Below, in pieces: positions 24,095 through 33,327 of a DNA stretch of 64,000 nt. The stretch is from the NCBI RefSeq assembly GCF_001665395.1, contig NZ_LZSG01000001.1, positions 124,001 to 188,000 on the forward strand. Reading direction: 5' to 3'. The DNA is from Mycobacterium sp. 1164966.3 (GTDB taxonomy: Bacteria; Actinomycetota; Actinomycetes; Mycobacteriales; Mycobacteriaceae). A model generated the notes under the pieces. The model saw only the letters and a list, made by a program, of their open reading frames with translations, was not told the origin of the DNA and did not search any database. The stretch's first letter is position 1; each line of letters starts with the position of its first letter. The translations under genes and the position numbers were made by a program.

Positions 24095-24813
24095 CAGTTG
24101 CCCCCGTCCGGATACTTCAGGTCGTACGTGGTCATCCGGCCGGCCTCGTCCTCATGCACGATTACCCGCAGCCGATAAGGCATGGACGGCTTGTTCACTC
24201 CGTCCACATCGGCGACCGTCACACGCACCGACACCAGCACCGAAGCGTTGTCGCTGACCGCGTCGACGCCCTCCAACGCGGCTCCGTTGATGACGGCCTC
24301 CGACGACGCGTTGGTGGAGCGAAACAGGCCCTTGAGGTTTTCGACGTTGTTGTTGGCGCTGAGCATCCCGCGCAGCGGACCGCTGGTGCCGTTGTAGAAG
24401 CGGTTCACGCTCTCGTCGATGTTGTCCTGCTTGTAGCTGAACATGTTGACCACCGTCTGCGTGGCGGTGTCGATGAACCGCTGGGTGCGGGCTTGGTCGG
24501 CCTCGGCATGCCGCTGCTGGATCACCAGAATGGTCAGGCAGGCGGCCAGGGCGCCGACGGCCAGCAGCGCGGCGGCAACCGAGATCCATCCGACCAGAAC
24601 GCGGTGCGGCTGCCGTTGCGGCGGCCGCTTGACGGCCATCGGCTTCTTGGCCGGCCGCTTCGGCTCGGGGGGCGCGTCTACCTTGACCGCGCCCTTGGCG
24701 GCAACGGTGGCGTCGCTGGACTCGGCTTTCGCGGGGCCCGCCGCGCGGGATGCCCGCCGACGGGCACGCTGCGTCGTCGACCTCGTCACTGAGGAGGTTT
24801 CTACGTCCACCAC
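24094..24813 (-). CDS. mam4A: Mce-associated membrane protein Mam4A
   Basis: 239 residues, GTG start overlapping the mce4F stop by one base. The N-terminal 70 residues are a Lys/Arg/Pro/Ala-rich cytoplasmic tail; one membrane segment lies at about 75-97, then a helical stretch (QARTQRFIDTATQTVVNMFSYK) and an NTF2-like outer domain. The architecture is that of Mam proteins and the position matches Rv3493c. It probably works with Mam4B on the Mce4 importer. Confidence 0.9.
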   Translation of the reverse strand: MVDVETSSVTRSTTQRARRRASRAAGPAKAESSDATVAAKGAVKVDAPPEPKRPAKKPMAVKRPPQRQPHRVLVGWISVAAALLAVGALAACLTILVIQQRHAEADQARTQRFIDTATQTVVNMFSYKQDNIDESVNRFYNGTSGPLRGMLSANNNVENLKGLFRSTNASSEAVINGAALEGVDAVSDNASVLVSVRVTVADVDGVNKPSMPYRLRVIVHEDEAGRMTTYDLKYPDGGN

Positions 24814-26534
24814 TAAAGTGGCCTCGGGTCACGCATAAGGTCCAACCAATTCTCGGCACTGGACGCGCCGTTCATACCGGGCGCGAAAATACCAGTCCCG
24901 CCCGCAAGGTCGGTAAAGGCGCCCGTCTTCGGGTCATAAGTGGTGTATGCCGGACCGCTGGCCTGCGGTGGCTGGCCAGGTGGCGGCCCCCACGGCTTTT
25001 CGGCCCCCGGGCCCGGTGGTGGCGGATTGATCCCTACCGGCGGCGCCGGCGGCGGCAGCCACTTCGGGTACGGCAGTATCGGCGGCACCGGCGGGACCCC
25101 CGGCGGCATCCACGACGGGTTGCCCGGCGGCGGCAAGGTGTCGTTGGGCGGCGGCGGGTCGTACGCCGGTTGGTGGGGCGCCGGCCCGGGCCCTGGCACC
25201 ACCCCTGGCGGGGGCGGGCCGACGATGGGCGTGCCGGGATCGGGATCGGCGCCGGGCGGGATATACGGGAACTTGTTGGGCGGCAAAGCATTTAGCCCAT
25301 TGGTCATGGGGGTGTTGTACGGGACCGGTGGACCGCGCCAGGGATTGCGGCCAACCGGCACATAGCCTTTCGGGTCGCGGCACAGCTGAATCGTGGGTGC
25401 CCGTTTGCCGGGGAACTCCTGGCAAGGGTAGTTGCGGGCGCCACGCACGGTGGTGGGATCGTTCTGGGCAGCCTTGCAGTACATGTCCCTTGGGAGTTCG
25501 CGCACCGTCTCGTCGGCCGGCGTCCGCATCAACGGCGGGGGCACGAAGCCGACAGCGCACGGGGGCGGGTCGTTCAGGTCGAGCTTGAAGTCAAGCTTGG
25601 CGCCCTCGTCTTGAGGTGCGCCACCCGCAGCGGTGGTGATCGCGGCGAACAGCGCCGGCAATACCACCAGCAGTTGCTCGATCGACTTGTGATAGATGAC
25701 CCCGACCCGGCCGAGGTTGGCCAGGCTGGCAGCCAGCGCGGGAAACGACGGTCGGATGCCGGAGAACGCGGTATTGGCCTCGTCGATCGCACCCGGGGCG
25801 GTAGCCAATGTGTCACGCAGCTGCGAGTCGGCCCTACGCAGCTCAGCGGTGAATCGCGCCAGCCCGTCGGCGAGTGACTTGATGTCACCCCCGGCTCGAA
25901 TCTGGGCTTGCAGGAACGGGTCCACCTGGTCGATCAGTTGCGAAACCTGCGGGTAGTCGGCGTTAGCCTCGTCCACCAGCAGGCGGGCCGATTCGACGAG
26001 CCGGGCCAGTTCGGGACCCGAACCGTTGGTCGCGAGGAAGGTCTGGTGCAGCAGTTCGCGCAGTTTGGCGTTGCCGAGGCTGTTGACCAGCGTCTCAGCT
26101 TTTGCAAGCAAGTCGGCGACGTCTTGGCCGATCCTGGTGTTCTGCCGTTCGATCCGGAATCCGTTCCGCAACTTGCCCGGCGAGGGGTTTGCCGGGGGGA
26201 CGAGGTCGATGTACTGCTCGCCGATGGCCGACACACTCTTGACGGTGGCGGTGACGTTCGACGGAATCGGAGTGCCGCTGTTGAGTCGCATCTCGGCGGT
26301 GACGCCGTTCGGGTTCAGCCCCACCGACTCCACCCGGCCGACCTCAACGCCGCGGTAGGTGACGTTGGCGTTCTTGTACAGTCCGCCGCCGGCGACGAAG
26401 TCGGCGCTCACCGCGTACGTCCCGAGGCCGAAGGTCGCCGGCAACCGCAGGTAGAAGATGATCATGATGGTCAACGTGATAACGGTGACCAATGCGAATA
26501 TGGCCAGCTGGATCTTGGTGAGTCTGTCAATCAT
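24813..26534 (-). CDS. mce4F: Mce4F, MCE domain subunit of the cholesterol importer
   Basis: 573 residues. Membrane anchor at about 8-29 and an MCE domain at about 38-115 (FVAGGGLYKNANVTYRGVEVGRVESVGL). A long helical region to about 300 builds the periplasmic tube, followed by a Cys-containing globular part. From about 430 to 545 it is very rich in proline and glycine (runs such as PPPNDTLPPPGNP), an extracellular-looking tail. It is the sixth Mce subunit (Rv3494c), which, with Mce4A-E, YrbE4A/B and an ATPase, imports cholesterol. Confidence 0.95.
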   Translation of the reverse strand: MIDRLTKIQLAIFALVTVITLTIMIIFYLRLPATFGLGTYAVSADFVAGGGLYKNANVTYRGVEVGRVESVGLNPNGVTAEMRLNSGTPIPSNVTATVKSVSAIGEQYIDLVPPANPSPGKLRNGFRIERQNTRIGQDVADLLAKAETLVNSLGNAKLRELLHQTFLATNGSGPELARLVESARLLVDEANADYPQVSQLIDQVDPFLQAQIRAGGDIKSLADGLARFTAELRRADSQLRDTLATAPGAIDEANTAFSGIRPSFPALAASLANLGRVGVIYHKSIEQLLVVLPALFAAITTAAGGAPQDEGAKLDFKLDLNDPPPCAVGFVPPPLMRTPADETVRELPRDMYCKAAQNDPTTVRGARNYPCQEFPGKRAPTIQLCRDPKGYVPVGRNPWRGPPVPYNTPMTNGLNALPPNKFPYIPPGADPDPGTPIVGPPPPGVVPGPGPAPHQPAYDPPPPNDTLPPPGNPSWMPPGVPPVPPILPYPKWLPPPAPPVGINPPPPGPGAEKPWGPPPGQPPQASGPAYTTYDPKTGAFTDLAGGTGIFAPGMNGASSAENWLDLMRDPRPL

Positions 26535-26545
26535 CAGCGCCGCCC

Positions 26546-27709
26546 CTACTGTCCTGACGCCGCGCCGGGCGGAATCTTGAACGGATCGGCCGCCTGCCCC
26601 GACAGGTTGGCCAGTTCGCCGATCAGGAAGTCGGGCGGGTTGAGGACCTCACTCATGTGCATCATGTTCGGATCCAGCGCGTACGAGGTGGTGAAGAACG
26701 TCTCGCCAAGCCGGCGCAGGGTGAGGTCGAACGTGGTGAACACATTGAGGTAGTCGCCCCGGACCGCTTGCTTGATACCGAAGTTGGGGAACGGGAACGT
26801 CAGCAGCAGCTGCAACGAGGTGACGAAATTCTTCCGATTGTCGTTGAGGGCCTTGACAACTGAGTACAGGTCTTTCAAGTCCGCAGCGAAGTCGACTTTC
26901 GTCTTGGCCAGGATGTGCGAGGTGACGTGCGCCAGCCTGCCGAGGGCGCTGAACGCGTCGACGATGTGGTCGCGCTGCTTGTTGAGCACCCGAAGCGCCT
27001 CGGGCAGCGTGTCCAGCGTCCGGCTCAAATTGTCCTTATCCCGCGCGAGGCTCGCGGAGAACCGGTTCAGCCCGTCGACCGCGTCGATGATGTCGTTGAC
27101 CTGTTTGTTGAGGCCCGACGTCAGCTCGGCGAGCCGGGGTATCAGGTCATGGAATTGAGCCTGGCGGCCCGCCACGGCTTGGTAGGTCTCGTCGGTGATC
27201 TCTTCCAGCGCACCGACATTGCCCTTGTTGACCACCACGCCAAGGGCCGAGAACACTTCCTCGGTCGTCGGAGCGCGGCCCGTGTTGGCTTCCGGGATTG
27301 GCGGGCAACTACGGTCTCCCAGCTTGCCGATCGGCGGTTTGCCCACTGGACGGGCCAGGTCGACATGCATCGAGCCCAACAGCGATGTCTGAGACACTTT
27401 CGCGGTCACGTTGCACGGCAGGTCGACGTGCTTGTCCAGGGCCAATGTCACTGCGGCATAGAAGCTTCCGTCGGGCCGCTGCTTGGCGACGATATCGCCG
27501 ACGCTGCCCCGGGTGACATCGTCAACCATCACCGGCGAGTTCTGCGGAAGCGTTGCCACATCAGCCATTTCGACGGTGATCTTGTAGTCGCCGCTGCCAT
27601 GGCCGACGGTGCCGGGCATCGGCAATGTGTTCAGGCCGCCGAACTGACAACCAGCCAAGAGCACACTGCCCACCGCTAATACGCCACCGCGCAAGCACCG
27701 CCGGTTCAT
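26546..27709 (-). CDS. mce4E: Mce4E lipoprotein (LprN)
   Basis: 387 residues. The signal peptide ends in a lipobox LLAGC with Cys21 as the lipidated residue, so this is the lipoprotein subunit of the system. The MCE domain lies at about 40-125 (YKITVEMADVATLPQNSPVMVDDVTRGSVGDIV), then a long helical region. It overlaps mce4D by four bases upstream and is 11 bases from mce4F. It corresponds to Rv3495c. The lipid anchor helps hold the Mce ring in the envelope. Confidence 0.95.
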   Translation of the reverse strand: MNRRCLRGGVLAVGSVLLAGCQFGGLNTLPMPGTVGHGSGDYKITVEMADVATLPQNSPVMVDDVTRGSVGDIVAKQRPDGSFYAAVTLALDKHVDLPCNVTAKVSQTSLLGSMHVDLARPVGKPPIGKLGDRSCPPIPEANTGRAPTTEEVFSALGVVVNKGNVGALEEITDETYQAVAGRQAQFHDLIPRLAELTSGLNKQVNDIIDAVDGLNRFSASLARDKDNLSRTLDTLPEALRVLNKQRDHIVDAFSALGRLAHVTSHILAKTKVDFAADLKDLYSVVKALNDNRKNFVTSLQLLLTFPFPNFGIKQAVRGDYLNVFTTFDLTLRRLGETFFTTSYALDPNMMHMSEVLNPPDFLIGELANLSGQAADPFKIPPGAASGQ

Positions 27710-29145
27710 CGGCCGCCCCCCTGCTCGGCAGGCAGTGGCGGTCCGGGAGCGGGAACCGGTACTGGGCTGACAGCGGCCGGACCTGGCCCCGGCGCGGGGC
27801 CATACCCGGGAGGTGACCCGCTAGCGGGTGGCGGACCCGGCGCTGCTGGTGCGGCACCCGGGGCTGGCGGGACGAGCAGGCTCTGCAAGTCCGCCGGATT
27901 CTGCGGAGGATGCGTTCCGGGAGCAGGGATCCAGGTGAGTTGCGGAATCGGCGTCTGCGCCTTGGCCTGGGTGGCCGGGGTGTCATAGATGATCTGGCCC
28001 TTGTATGCCGTGATCGTGTTGAGCGGGTGGAACATGATGGGCGGGTAGTTCACCGAGAGTCGGCGCAGCACCGGCCCCAGCCGCTCGCGGCAGATCTCGG
28101 CACGCCTGAAGTACTCGGGCGCCCTTGCGCCGCCAGCCGTTTCGAAGGACCCACCGCAGATGAATTGGACCGGGTTGGCGAACTCCGGAATCGACAACAG
28201 ACCGTTCAGCGTGCCCTGGGCGGGGTCATAGATGTTGTAGAAGTTCGCGATACCGGGACCCGCGACGTGTAGTACCTGTTCGATGTTGTCGCTTTGATTG
28301 CTCAATGTCTGCGCCAGGTCGTTGAGCTTGTTGACCGTATCGATCAGCGTCGAATTATTCTGACCGAGGAATCCGCGGATGTCTGACAGTGCTTGGTTGA
28401 GGGTGCCCAGCGTGTTGTCCAGATGACGCGAGCTGTCCGCCAGCACTTGCGACACCGATGCGACGTGTCCGGCGAACTGCACAATCTGTTCGTTACTCGA
28501 CGACAGCGCATCGACCAGTATCTGCAAATTCTTGACCGTGCCGAAGATGTCGCTGCGCGAATCCCCCAGCCGCCCAGCGACTTGCGAAAGCTCGCGCAGC
28601 GCGTTGTGGAACGACTCCCCCTTGCCGTCGAATGTGTCTGCGGCCTGGTTGATCGCTTCGCCCAGTGGTCCTTGCATCTGCCCGGCGGCCGGACTCAGCT
28701 GAACAGCAAGCTTTGTCAGCGACTCCTTGACCTCGTCCCACTCCACCGGTACCCCGGTGTGTTTGAGATCGATGGTGGCGCCGTCGGGCATCGTTGCCCC
28801 GCCGGTGTACGCCGGGGTGAGCTGAATGAACCGCGCCGACACCAGGTTCGGGGAGATGATCAGGGCCTGGGCGTCCCTGGGCACCTTGATGTCCTTGGAC
28901 ACCGACAGGGTGACCTTGACGTCGGACGGCCCTGGCTCGATCGACTCGATCTTGCCGACCGGAACCCCGAGGATGCGAACCTGATCTCCGGGATACAGAC
29001 CAACGGCAGAAGTGAAGTGTGCATAGATCTTTCGGCCGTTGTCGCCCGCGGAGAACAGCACATACGCGCCTCCCACCAGCACCGCGACCAGCACGACGAT
29101 GGTGAGGGTACGCAACCCACGACTGCCGAAAGTTTGCTTCATCAT
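27706..29145 (-). CDS. mce4D: Mce4D, MCE domain subunit
   Basis: 479 residues from ATG 29145, which overlaps the mce4C stop in the ATGATGA arrangement (the frame extends to 29169 without support). Anchor at about 12-32, MCE domain at about 40-120 (GLYPGDQVRILGVPVGKIESIEPG), a helical region with VHNALRELSQV-like repeats to about 290, and a proline/alanine-rich C-terminal 70 residues. It corresponds to Rv3496c. It is part of the hexameric Mce4 substrate tunnel. Confidence 0.95.
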   Translation of the reverse strand: MMKQTFGSRGLRTLTIVVLVAVLVGGAYVLFSAGDNGRKIYAHFTSAVGLYPGDQVRILGVPVGKIESIEPGPSDVKVTLSVSKDIKVPRDAQALIISPNLVSARFIQLTPAYTGGATMPDGATIDLKHTGVPVEWDEVKESLTKLAVQLSPAAGQMQGPLGEAINQAADTFDGKGESFHNALRELSQVAGRLGDSRSDIFGTVKNLQILVDALSSSNEQIVQFAGHVASVSQVLADSSRHLDNTLGTLNQALSDIRGFLGQNNSTLIDTVNKLNDLAQTLSNQSDNIEQVLHVAGPGIANFYNIYDPAQGTLNGLLSIPEFANPVQFICGGSFETAGGARAPEYFRRAEICRERLGPVLRRLSVNYPPIMFHPLNTITAYKGQIIYDTPATQAKAQTPIPQLTWIPAPGTHPPQNPADLQSLLVPPAPGAAPAAPGPPPASGSPPGYGPAPGPGPAAVSPVPVPAPGPPLPAEQGGGR

Positions 29146-30206
29146 GGCGATTTCGGCCTGATGATCCAACGTTCCTGAATCAGCCCGCGCAGATAGTCGG
29201 AAAGGCTGGCCGGGAGTTTGCCCGGCTGATAGACGAAGTCGAACATCGTCGCCAGCAGCGGCGCCGGTATCACGCCGTAGACGTTGACGTTGAAGCCCGG
29301 TCCGGAGCCCACCACCTCGCCCAGCTCGGTGGCGTAGGTGGGCAGCCGTTTGAGGGCTTCGGTGATGTAGTCACGACGTTCGTTGAGCGTGTCCAGCACC
29401 TGGTTGAGCTTGCTCAGCGCCGGACCGAATTCCCGGCGGTTGTCGGCGACGAAGCCGGAAATCTGGGCCGACAGACCGCTGATTCCCGAGATCAGCTCCC
29501 CCAGCGCCGCCCTGCGCTCGTCGAGCGCGGCGAACAACTGGTTGCCGTCATTGACCAGCTTGTCGACTTGTTTGGCACGGTCGGCCAGCACCGCTGTCAC
29601 CGACTTCGCGTGCGCCAGCAGGCCTTGTAGCGCCTCGTCGCGGCGGTTGAGGGTGCGCGACAACGAGGTCACGCCGTCCAGGGCGCCCCGTAATTCGGGG
29701 GTCGCGTCGCGGAAGGTGTCGGTCAGCACCCGCAGCGCCTGCTCGAACTGCGGCCTGTTCAGATCGCGGGAGTTGCGGCCCAGGTCTTCGAGCGCTCCGG
29801 CCAGCGTGTACGGCGTGGTCGTGCGGCTCAGCGGGATGACGGTCGCCTTGCCGTGGCCGCCCGGGCTCACCGAGACCGAGCGTTCCCCGAGGATGGTGTC
29901 GGTGCGGATCGCGGCCAGCGACTGGTCACCGACCACGACGTGGCGGTCGACGGTGAAGCTGACCTTGGCGCTGTCTCCTGCCAGCGCCACTTCCGAAACC
30001 TTGCCGACCTTGAAGCCCGAGACGTAAACGCTGTTGCCGGGTGTGATGCCCGCGGCGTCGCTGAAGTACGCAGTGTAGGTCTCGCCCTGGGGCCAGAACG
30101 GGAGACTGGCATACCCGAACGCGATCAACACCACGCAGATCACCAGGACCAGCCCGAAGATGCCGGTGCGGAGTGGGTCGCGGTAGCCCTTGGGTTTATT
30201 TGGCAA
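29142..30206 (-). CDS. mce4C: Mce4C, MCE domain subunit
   Basis: 354 residues. The start is TTG 30206, inside the last codons of mce4B (11-base overlap), the only frame-consistent start before the anchor. Membrane segment at about 16-35, then FSDAAGITPGNSVYVSGFKVGKVSEVALAG of the MCE domain, a long coiled region, and the C-terminal VGSGPGFNVNVYGVIP. The sequence agrees closely with my memory of M. tuberculosis Rv3497c. Unlike D and F it has no proline-rich tail. Confidence 0.95.
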   Translation of the reverse strand: MPNKPKGYRDPLRTGIFGLVLVICVVLIAFGYASLPFWPQGETYTAYFSDAAGITPGNSVYVSGFKVGKVSEVALAGDSAKVSFTVDRHVVVGDQSLAAIRTDTILGERSVSVSPGGHGKATVIPLSRTTTPYTLAGALEDLGRNSRDLNRPQFEQALRVLTDTFRDATPELRGALDGVTSLSRTLNRRDEALQGLLAHAKSVTAVLADRAKQVDKLVNDGNQLFAALDERRAALGELISGISGLSAQISGFVADNRREFGPALSKLNQVLDTLNERRDYITEALKRLPTYATELGEVVGSGPGFNVNVYGVIPAPLLATMFDFVYQPGKLPASLSDYLRGLIQERWIIRPKSP

Positions 30207-31254
30207 AAGCGCACCTCCCCTTGCTGGGATCCACCTGGCCGCCGAACGGTATCAGGATGTCGCTGCCGGCCGGCCCGTTGATCTTGATCGTCACGGTGCA
30301 GAAGTAGATGTTGAAGAACGACCCATAGGCGCCGAGGGCGGCTAGGCGCAAGTAGTCCTCGCCCAGCTGCTCGATGTCGTTGGCCACCTCGGCTTTGCGG
30401 TCGTCCAATTCGGTGGCCAGCGGGCGGGTGTTTTCCAGGATGCCCTGCAGGGGCCGGCGCGAATTCCGCAACAGTTGGGTCAGATCCGTCGTCGTCGACG
30501 CCAGCGGCGGGATGGCGCCGGCGATCACGTCCTTGCTCTTGGCCAGCCCGGTGATCAGTTGCTGCAGCTGGTCGACGCTGGTGGAAAACTGCGCGCTCTT
30601 TGCATCGATGGTGCCCAGCACGGTGTTGAGGTTGGTGATCGCGTCTCCGATGAGCTGATCGCGCTGACCCAACGCCGAGGAGAACGCGCTGGTATCGGCC
30701 AGCACGTTCGACAGCGCTCCACCCTGGCCCTGCAGCAACTCGATGACGGCGCTGGTGATGGTGTTGACCTTGTCTGCGTCCAGTCCCTTGAGCACCGGCT
30801 TGAGCCCGCCCAGCAGCGCATCGAGGTCCAGCGCGGGCTGAGTGTGCTGAGCGTTGATGGTGCCGCCCGGCGGCAGCTTGCGCAGTTCTCCGGGGCCTGA
30901 CGTGATCTCCATGTACCGGTCGCCGACCAGGTTTTCGTATCGGACCACCGCGCGCGTGGACGAGTACAGCTGGTAGTGCTTGTCGACTCCGAACTTGACG
31001 TCGACGGTGTTGTCCCGGTTGAGCTTGATCTCCTGCACCGAACCGACCGGTACGCCGGCGATGCGGACTTTCTGGCCGGCTTTCAGGCGTGAGGCATCGA
31101 TGAAGGTCGCGTGATAGCTGGCTTCCGGACCGAACCGGAACTGGCCGAACACCACCACCAGAGCGGCGCTGACCAGCAGCATCGCCACCGCGAAGATGCT
31201 GACCTTGATCACCATCGAACGGTGCGAAGGCATGCCTCCCCTCGGTTCGGCCAT
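30196..31254 (-). CDS. mce4B: Mce4B, MCE domain subunit
   Basis: 352 residues. Basic N-terminus, anchor at about 13-33, MCE domain at about 40-118 (FIDASRLKAGQKVRIAGVPVGSVQEIKL) and a helical domain. The start overlaps the mce4A stop by one base; the end overlaps mce4C by 11. It corresponds to Rv3498c. One of six non-identical subunits forming the lipid-conducting channel. Confidence 0.95.
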   Translation of the reverse strand: MAEPRGGMPSHRSMVIKVSIFAVAMLLVSAALVVVFGQFRFGPEASYHATFIDASRLKAGQKVRIAGVPVGSVQEIKLNRDNTVDVKFGVDKHYQLYSSTRAVVRYENLVGDRYMEITSGPGELRKLPPGGTINAQHTQPALDLDALLGGLKPVLKGLDADKVNTITSAVIELLQGQGGALSNVLADTSAFSSALGQRDQLIGDAITNLNTVLGTIDAKSAQFSTSVDQLQQLITGLAKSKDVIAGAIPPLASTTTDLTQLLRNSRRPLQGILENTRPLATELDDRKAEVANDIEQLGEDYLRLAALGAYGSFFNIYFCTVTIKINGPAGSDILIPFGGQVDPSKGRCAFAK

Positions 31255-32456
31255 CAGAAGTCGTCCCGTTCCGCAAAGGCGCCGTGGAACAGGAACTGCA
31301 GCGTTGAGGGCGCATCGAACTGCAGTTCGGTGAACGGCTCGTAGGGGATGTTGGCGTTGTCGGTGACCAAAAACGGCGACTTGAAGAACGACCCGCCGGT
31401 CTGCTTGGTCGGGATGTCGGGCAAGCCTCGGCAGTTCGGGCCGCCGGAGGCGTTGACGATCGGCAGACTCTCCGGGTAGGTGTACGACGGCGCGCCCAAC
31501 ACGAAGCTCGACGACGTGAACAGACCAGCCTTGCGGACACCGAGCAACGGAGCGAACTCCTTGATGCCTCGCTCTATACCCGCGAACAGGCAGCCGAGCT
31601 CAGGCGAGTAGTCGGAGGCCACTTTGAGCGGGGCCCGAAACCGGTTGATGGCGTCGATGAAGTTCTGCTCCGCCGGCGCCAGCGTGTCATAGGCGTTGTT
31701 GGCCAGGCCGATGGTGGCCAACAGTGTGGTGTTGAGATTGTTCTGCTGGTCTACGACGGTCCGGTTGATGGTCGGCAGGCTGTCGAACACCGTGTTCAGG
31801 TCCGGCGCGGCGTCGGCGTACACATTGGTGACGATGCCGGCCTTGCGGAAGTCTTCCTTGAGCGCGGGCAGCTTCGGGTTCGATTGCTGGGTAAGGGTAT
31901 TCAATCCGGCCAGTAGCGCGCCGAAGTCGTCACCGTGACCACGCACGCCTTCAGACAGCGCGCTCAACGTCCCGTTCAATTCGACCGGGTCGATCTTGTG
32001 GAGCAGGTCGATGAGCGACTGGAACAGGGTGTTGACTTCCAGCTGCACATCCTTGGCTTGCACGAGTGAATCCGGCCGCAGCGCCTTCTTCGACGGATTG
32101 TCCGGCACGCGGAACTCCACTGACTTGGCGCCGAAGATGGTGTTGCCCGCGATATGCACCGTCGCGTTCGACGGGATGAAGCCCAGCTGGTCGCTGTTGA
32201 TGGCCAGCTTCAGTCGGGCCTGATCGCCGCTGTAGCTGACGTCTTCGACCTTGCCCACCTGGATTCCGCGGTATTTGACCTTGGCGCCTTTCTCCATCAC
32301 CAGCCCCGCGCGCGGAGCCGCGACGGTGACGGTGTCGGTCTCGGTGAAAGCCGCCGTGTAGGAAAGGTAAGTCAGGACGGCGAATGCCACGACCAAACCG
32401 GCCAGCAGCGCTGCTGCCAGCCGGACGGTCCCGGGTCGCGATCCCTCGCCTGCCAT
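31254..32456 (-). CDS. mce4A: Mce4A, MCE domain subunit
   Basis: 400 residues. Anchor at about 10-31; MCE domain at about 40-120 (VAAPRAGLVMEKGAKVKYRGIQVGKVEDVSYSG); helical region; then an alpha/beta C-terminal part with GCLFAGIERGIKEFAP and two further cysteines. The start lies 18 bases after the yrbE4B stop. It matches Rv3499c strongly. It is the founding subunit of the cholesterol uptake system and is needed for the channel. Confidence 0.96.
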   Translation of the reverse strand: MAGEGSRPGTVRLAAALLAGLVVAFAVLTYLSYTAAFTETDTVTVAAPRAGLVMEKGAKVKYRGIQVGKVEDVSYSGDQARLKLAINSDQLGFIPSNATVHIAGNTIFGAKSVEFRVPDNPSKKALRPDSLVQAKDVQLEVNTLFQSLIDLLHKIDPVELNGTLSALSEGVRGHGDDFGALLAGLNTLTQQSNPKLPALKEDFRKAGIVTNVYADAAPDLNTVFDSLPTINRTVVDQQNNLNTTLLATIGLANNAYDTLAPAEQNFIDAINRFRAPLKVASDYSPELGCLFAGIERGIKEFAPLLGVRKAGLFTSSSFVLGAPSYTYPESLPIVNASGGPNCRGLPDIPTKQTGGSFFKSPFLVTDNANIPYEPFTELQFDAPSTLQFLFHGAFAERDDF

Positions 32457-32474
32457 GGGTTTTGAGCAGTCTCC

Positions 32475-33320
32475 TTATCCAGAGAGGTTGAAATTACCGG
32501 ACGCGCCGTAAACGGCGAGCGAGATGAACAAAGTAATCACGACGACGACGATCAGCGAGGTCCGCACCGCCTGACCGACCGCGATGCCGACGCCCACCGA
32601 CCCGCCGGTCGCGTTGTAGCCGTAGTAGGTATGCACCAGCATCACCGCGATCGACATCGCGATGGCCTGCAGAAATGACCACAACAGGTCGGTCGGGATG
32701 AGGAAGGTATTGAAGTAGTGGTCGTAGAGGCCCGCGGACTGGCCGTTTATGAACACGGTGGTGAAGCGAGCGGCGAAGAACGCGGCCAGCACCGACAGCG
32801 AATACAGCGGGACGATCGCGATAAGACCCGCGATCAACCGGGTCGACACCAGATACGAAACCGAGTGCACCGCCATGCTTTCGACGGCGTCGATCTCTTC
32901 GGCGACTCGCATGGCCCCTAGCTGGGCAGTGGCACCGGCACCGATGGTGGCCGCCAGGGCGATACCCGCGATCACCGGCGCGACGACGCGGACATTCAGG
33001 AAGGCGGACAGGAACCCGGTGAGCGCCTCGATGCCGATGTTGCCCAGTGACGAATAGCCCTGCACGGCAATGACGCCGCCGGATGCCAGGGTCAGGAAGG
33101 CCGCAACACCGACGGTGCCGCCGATCATGATGAGGGCTCCCGCGCCCAGGGTCATTTCCGCGACCAGCCGGATCGTCTCTTTGCGGTACCGGGTGAGCGC
33201 GTTGGGGATGTAGCGCATGGTTTGGCCGTAGAACAGCGCCTGCTCGCCGAAGTCGTCGATCGGCCCTTGCAGCGTCCTGTTGAACAGGTTGCGTACCCGG
33301 TAAGTGAGGTCGTAGCTCAT
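32475..33320 (-). CDS. yrbE4B: YrbE4B permease (MlaE family)
   Basis: 281 residues. Amphipathic N-terminal helix (FGEQALFYGQTMRYIPNAL), then five hydrophobic segments. The MlaE signature is seen in GYSSLGNIGIEALTGFLSAFLNVRVVAPVIAG and in the ATPase-coupling loop GAMRVAEEIDAVESMAVHSVSYLVSTR. It is nearly identical to what I remember of Rv3500c. With YrbE4A it forms the inner-membrane permease of the ABC-type Mce4 importer. Confidence 0.96.
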   Translation of the reverse strand: MSYDLTYRVRNLFNRTLQGPIDDFGEQALFYGQTMRYIPNALTRYRKETIRLVAEMTLGAGALIMIGGTVGVAAFLTLASGGVIAVQGYSSLGNIGIEALTGFLSAFLNVRVVAPVIAGIALAATIGAGATAQLGAMRVAEEIDAVESMAVHSVSYLVSTRLIAGLIAIVPLYSLSVLAAFFAARFTTVFINGQSAGLYDHYFNTFLIPTDLLWSFLQAIAMSIAVMLVHTYYGYNATGGSVGVGIAVGQAVRTSLIVVVVITLFISLAVYGASGNFNLSG

Positions 33321-33327
33321 CGCCTGC

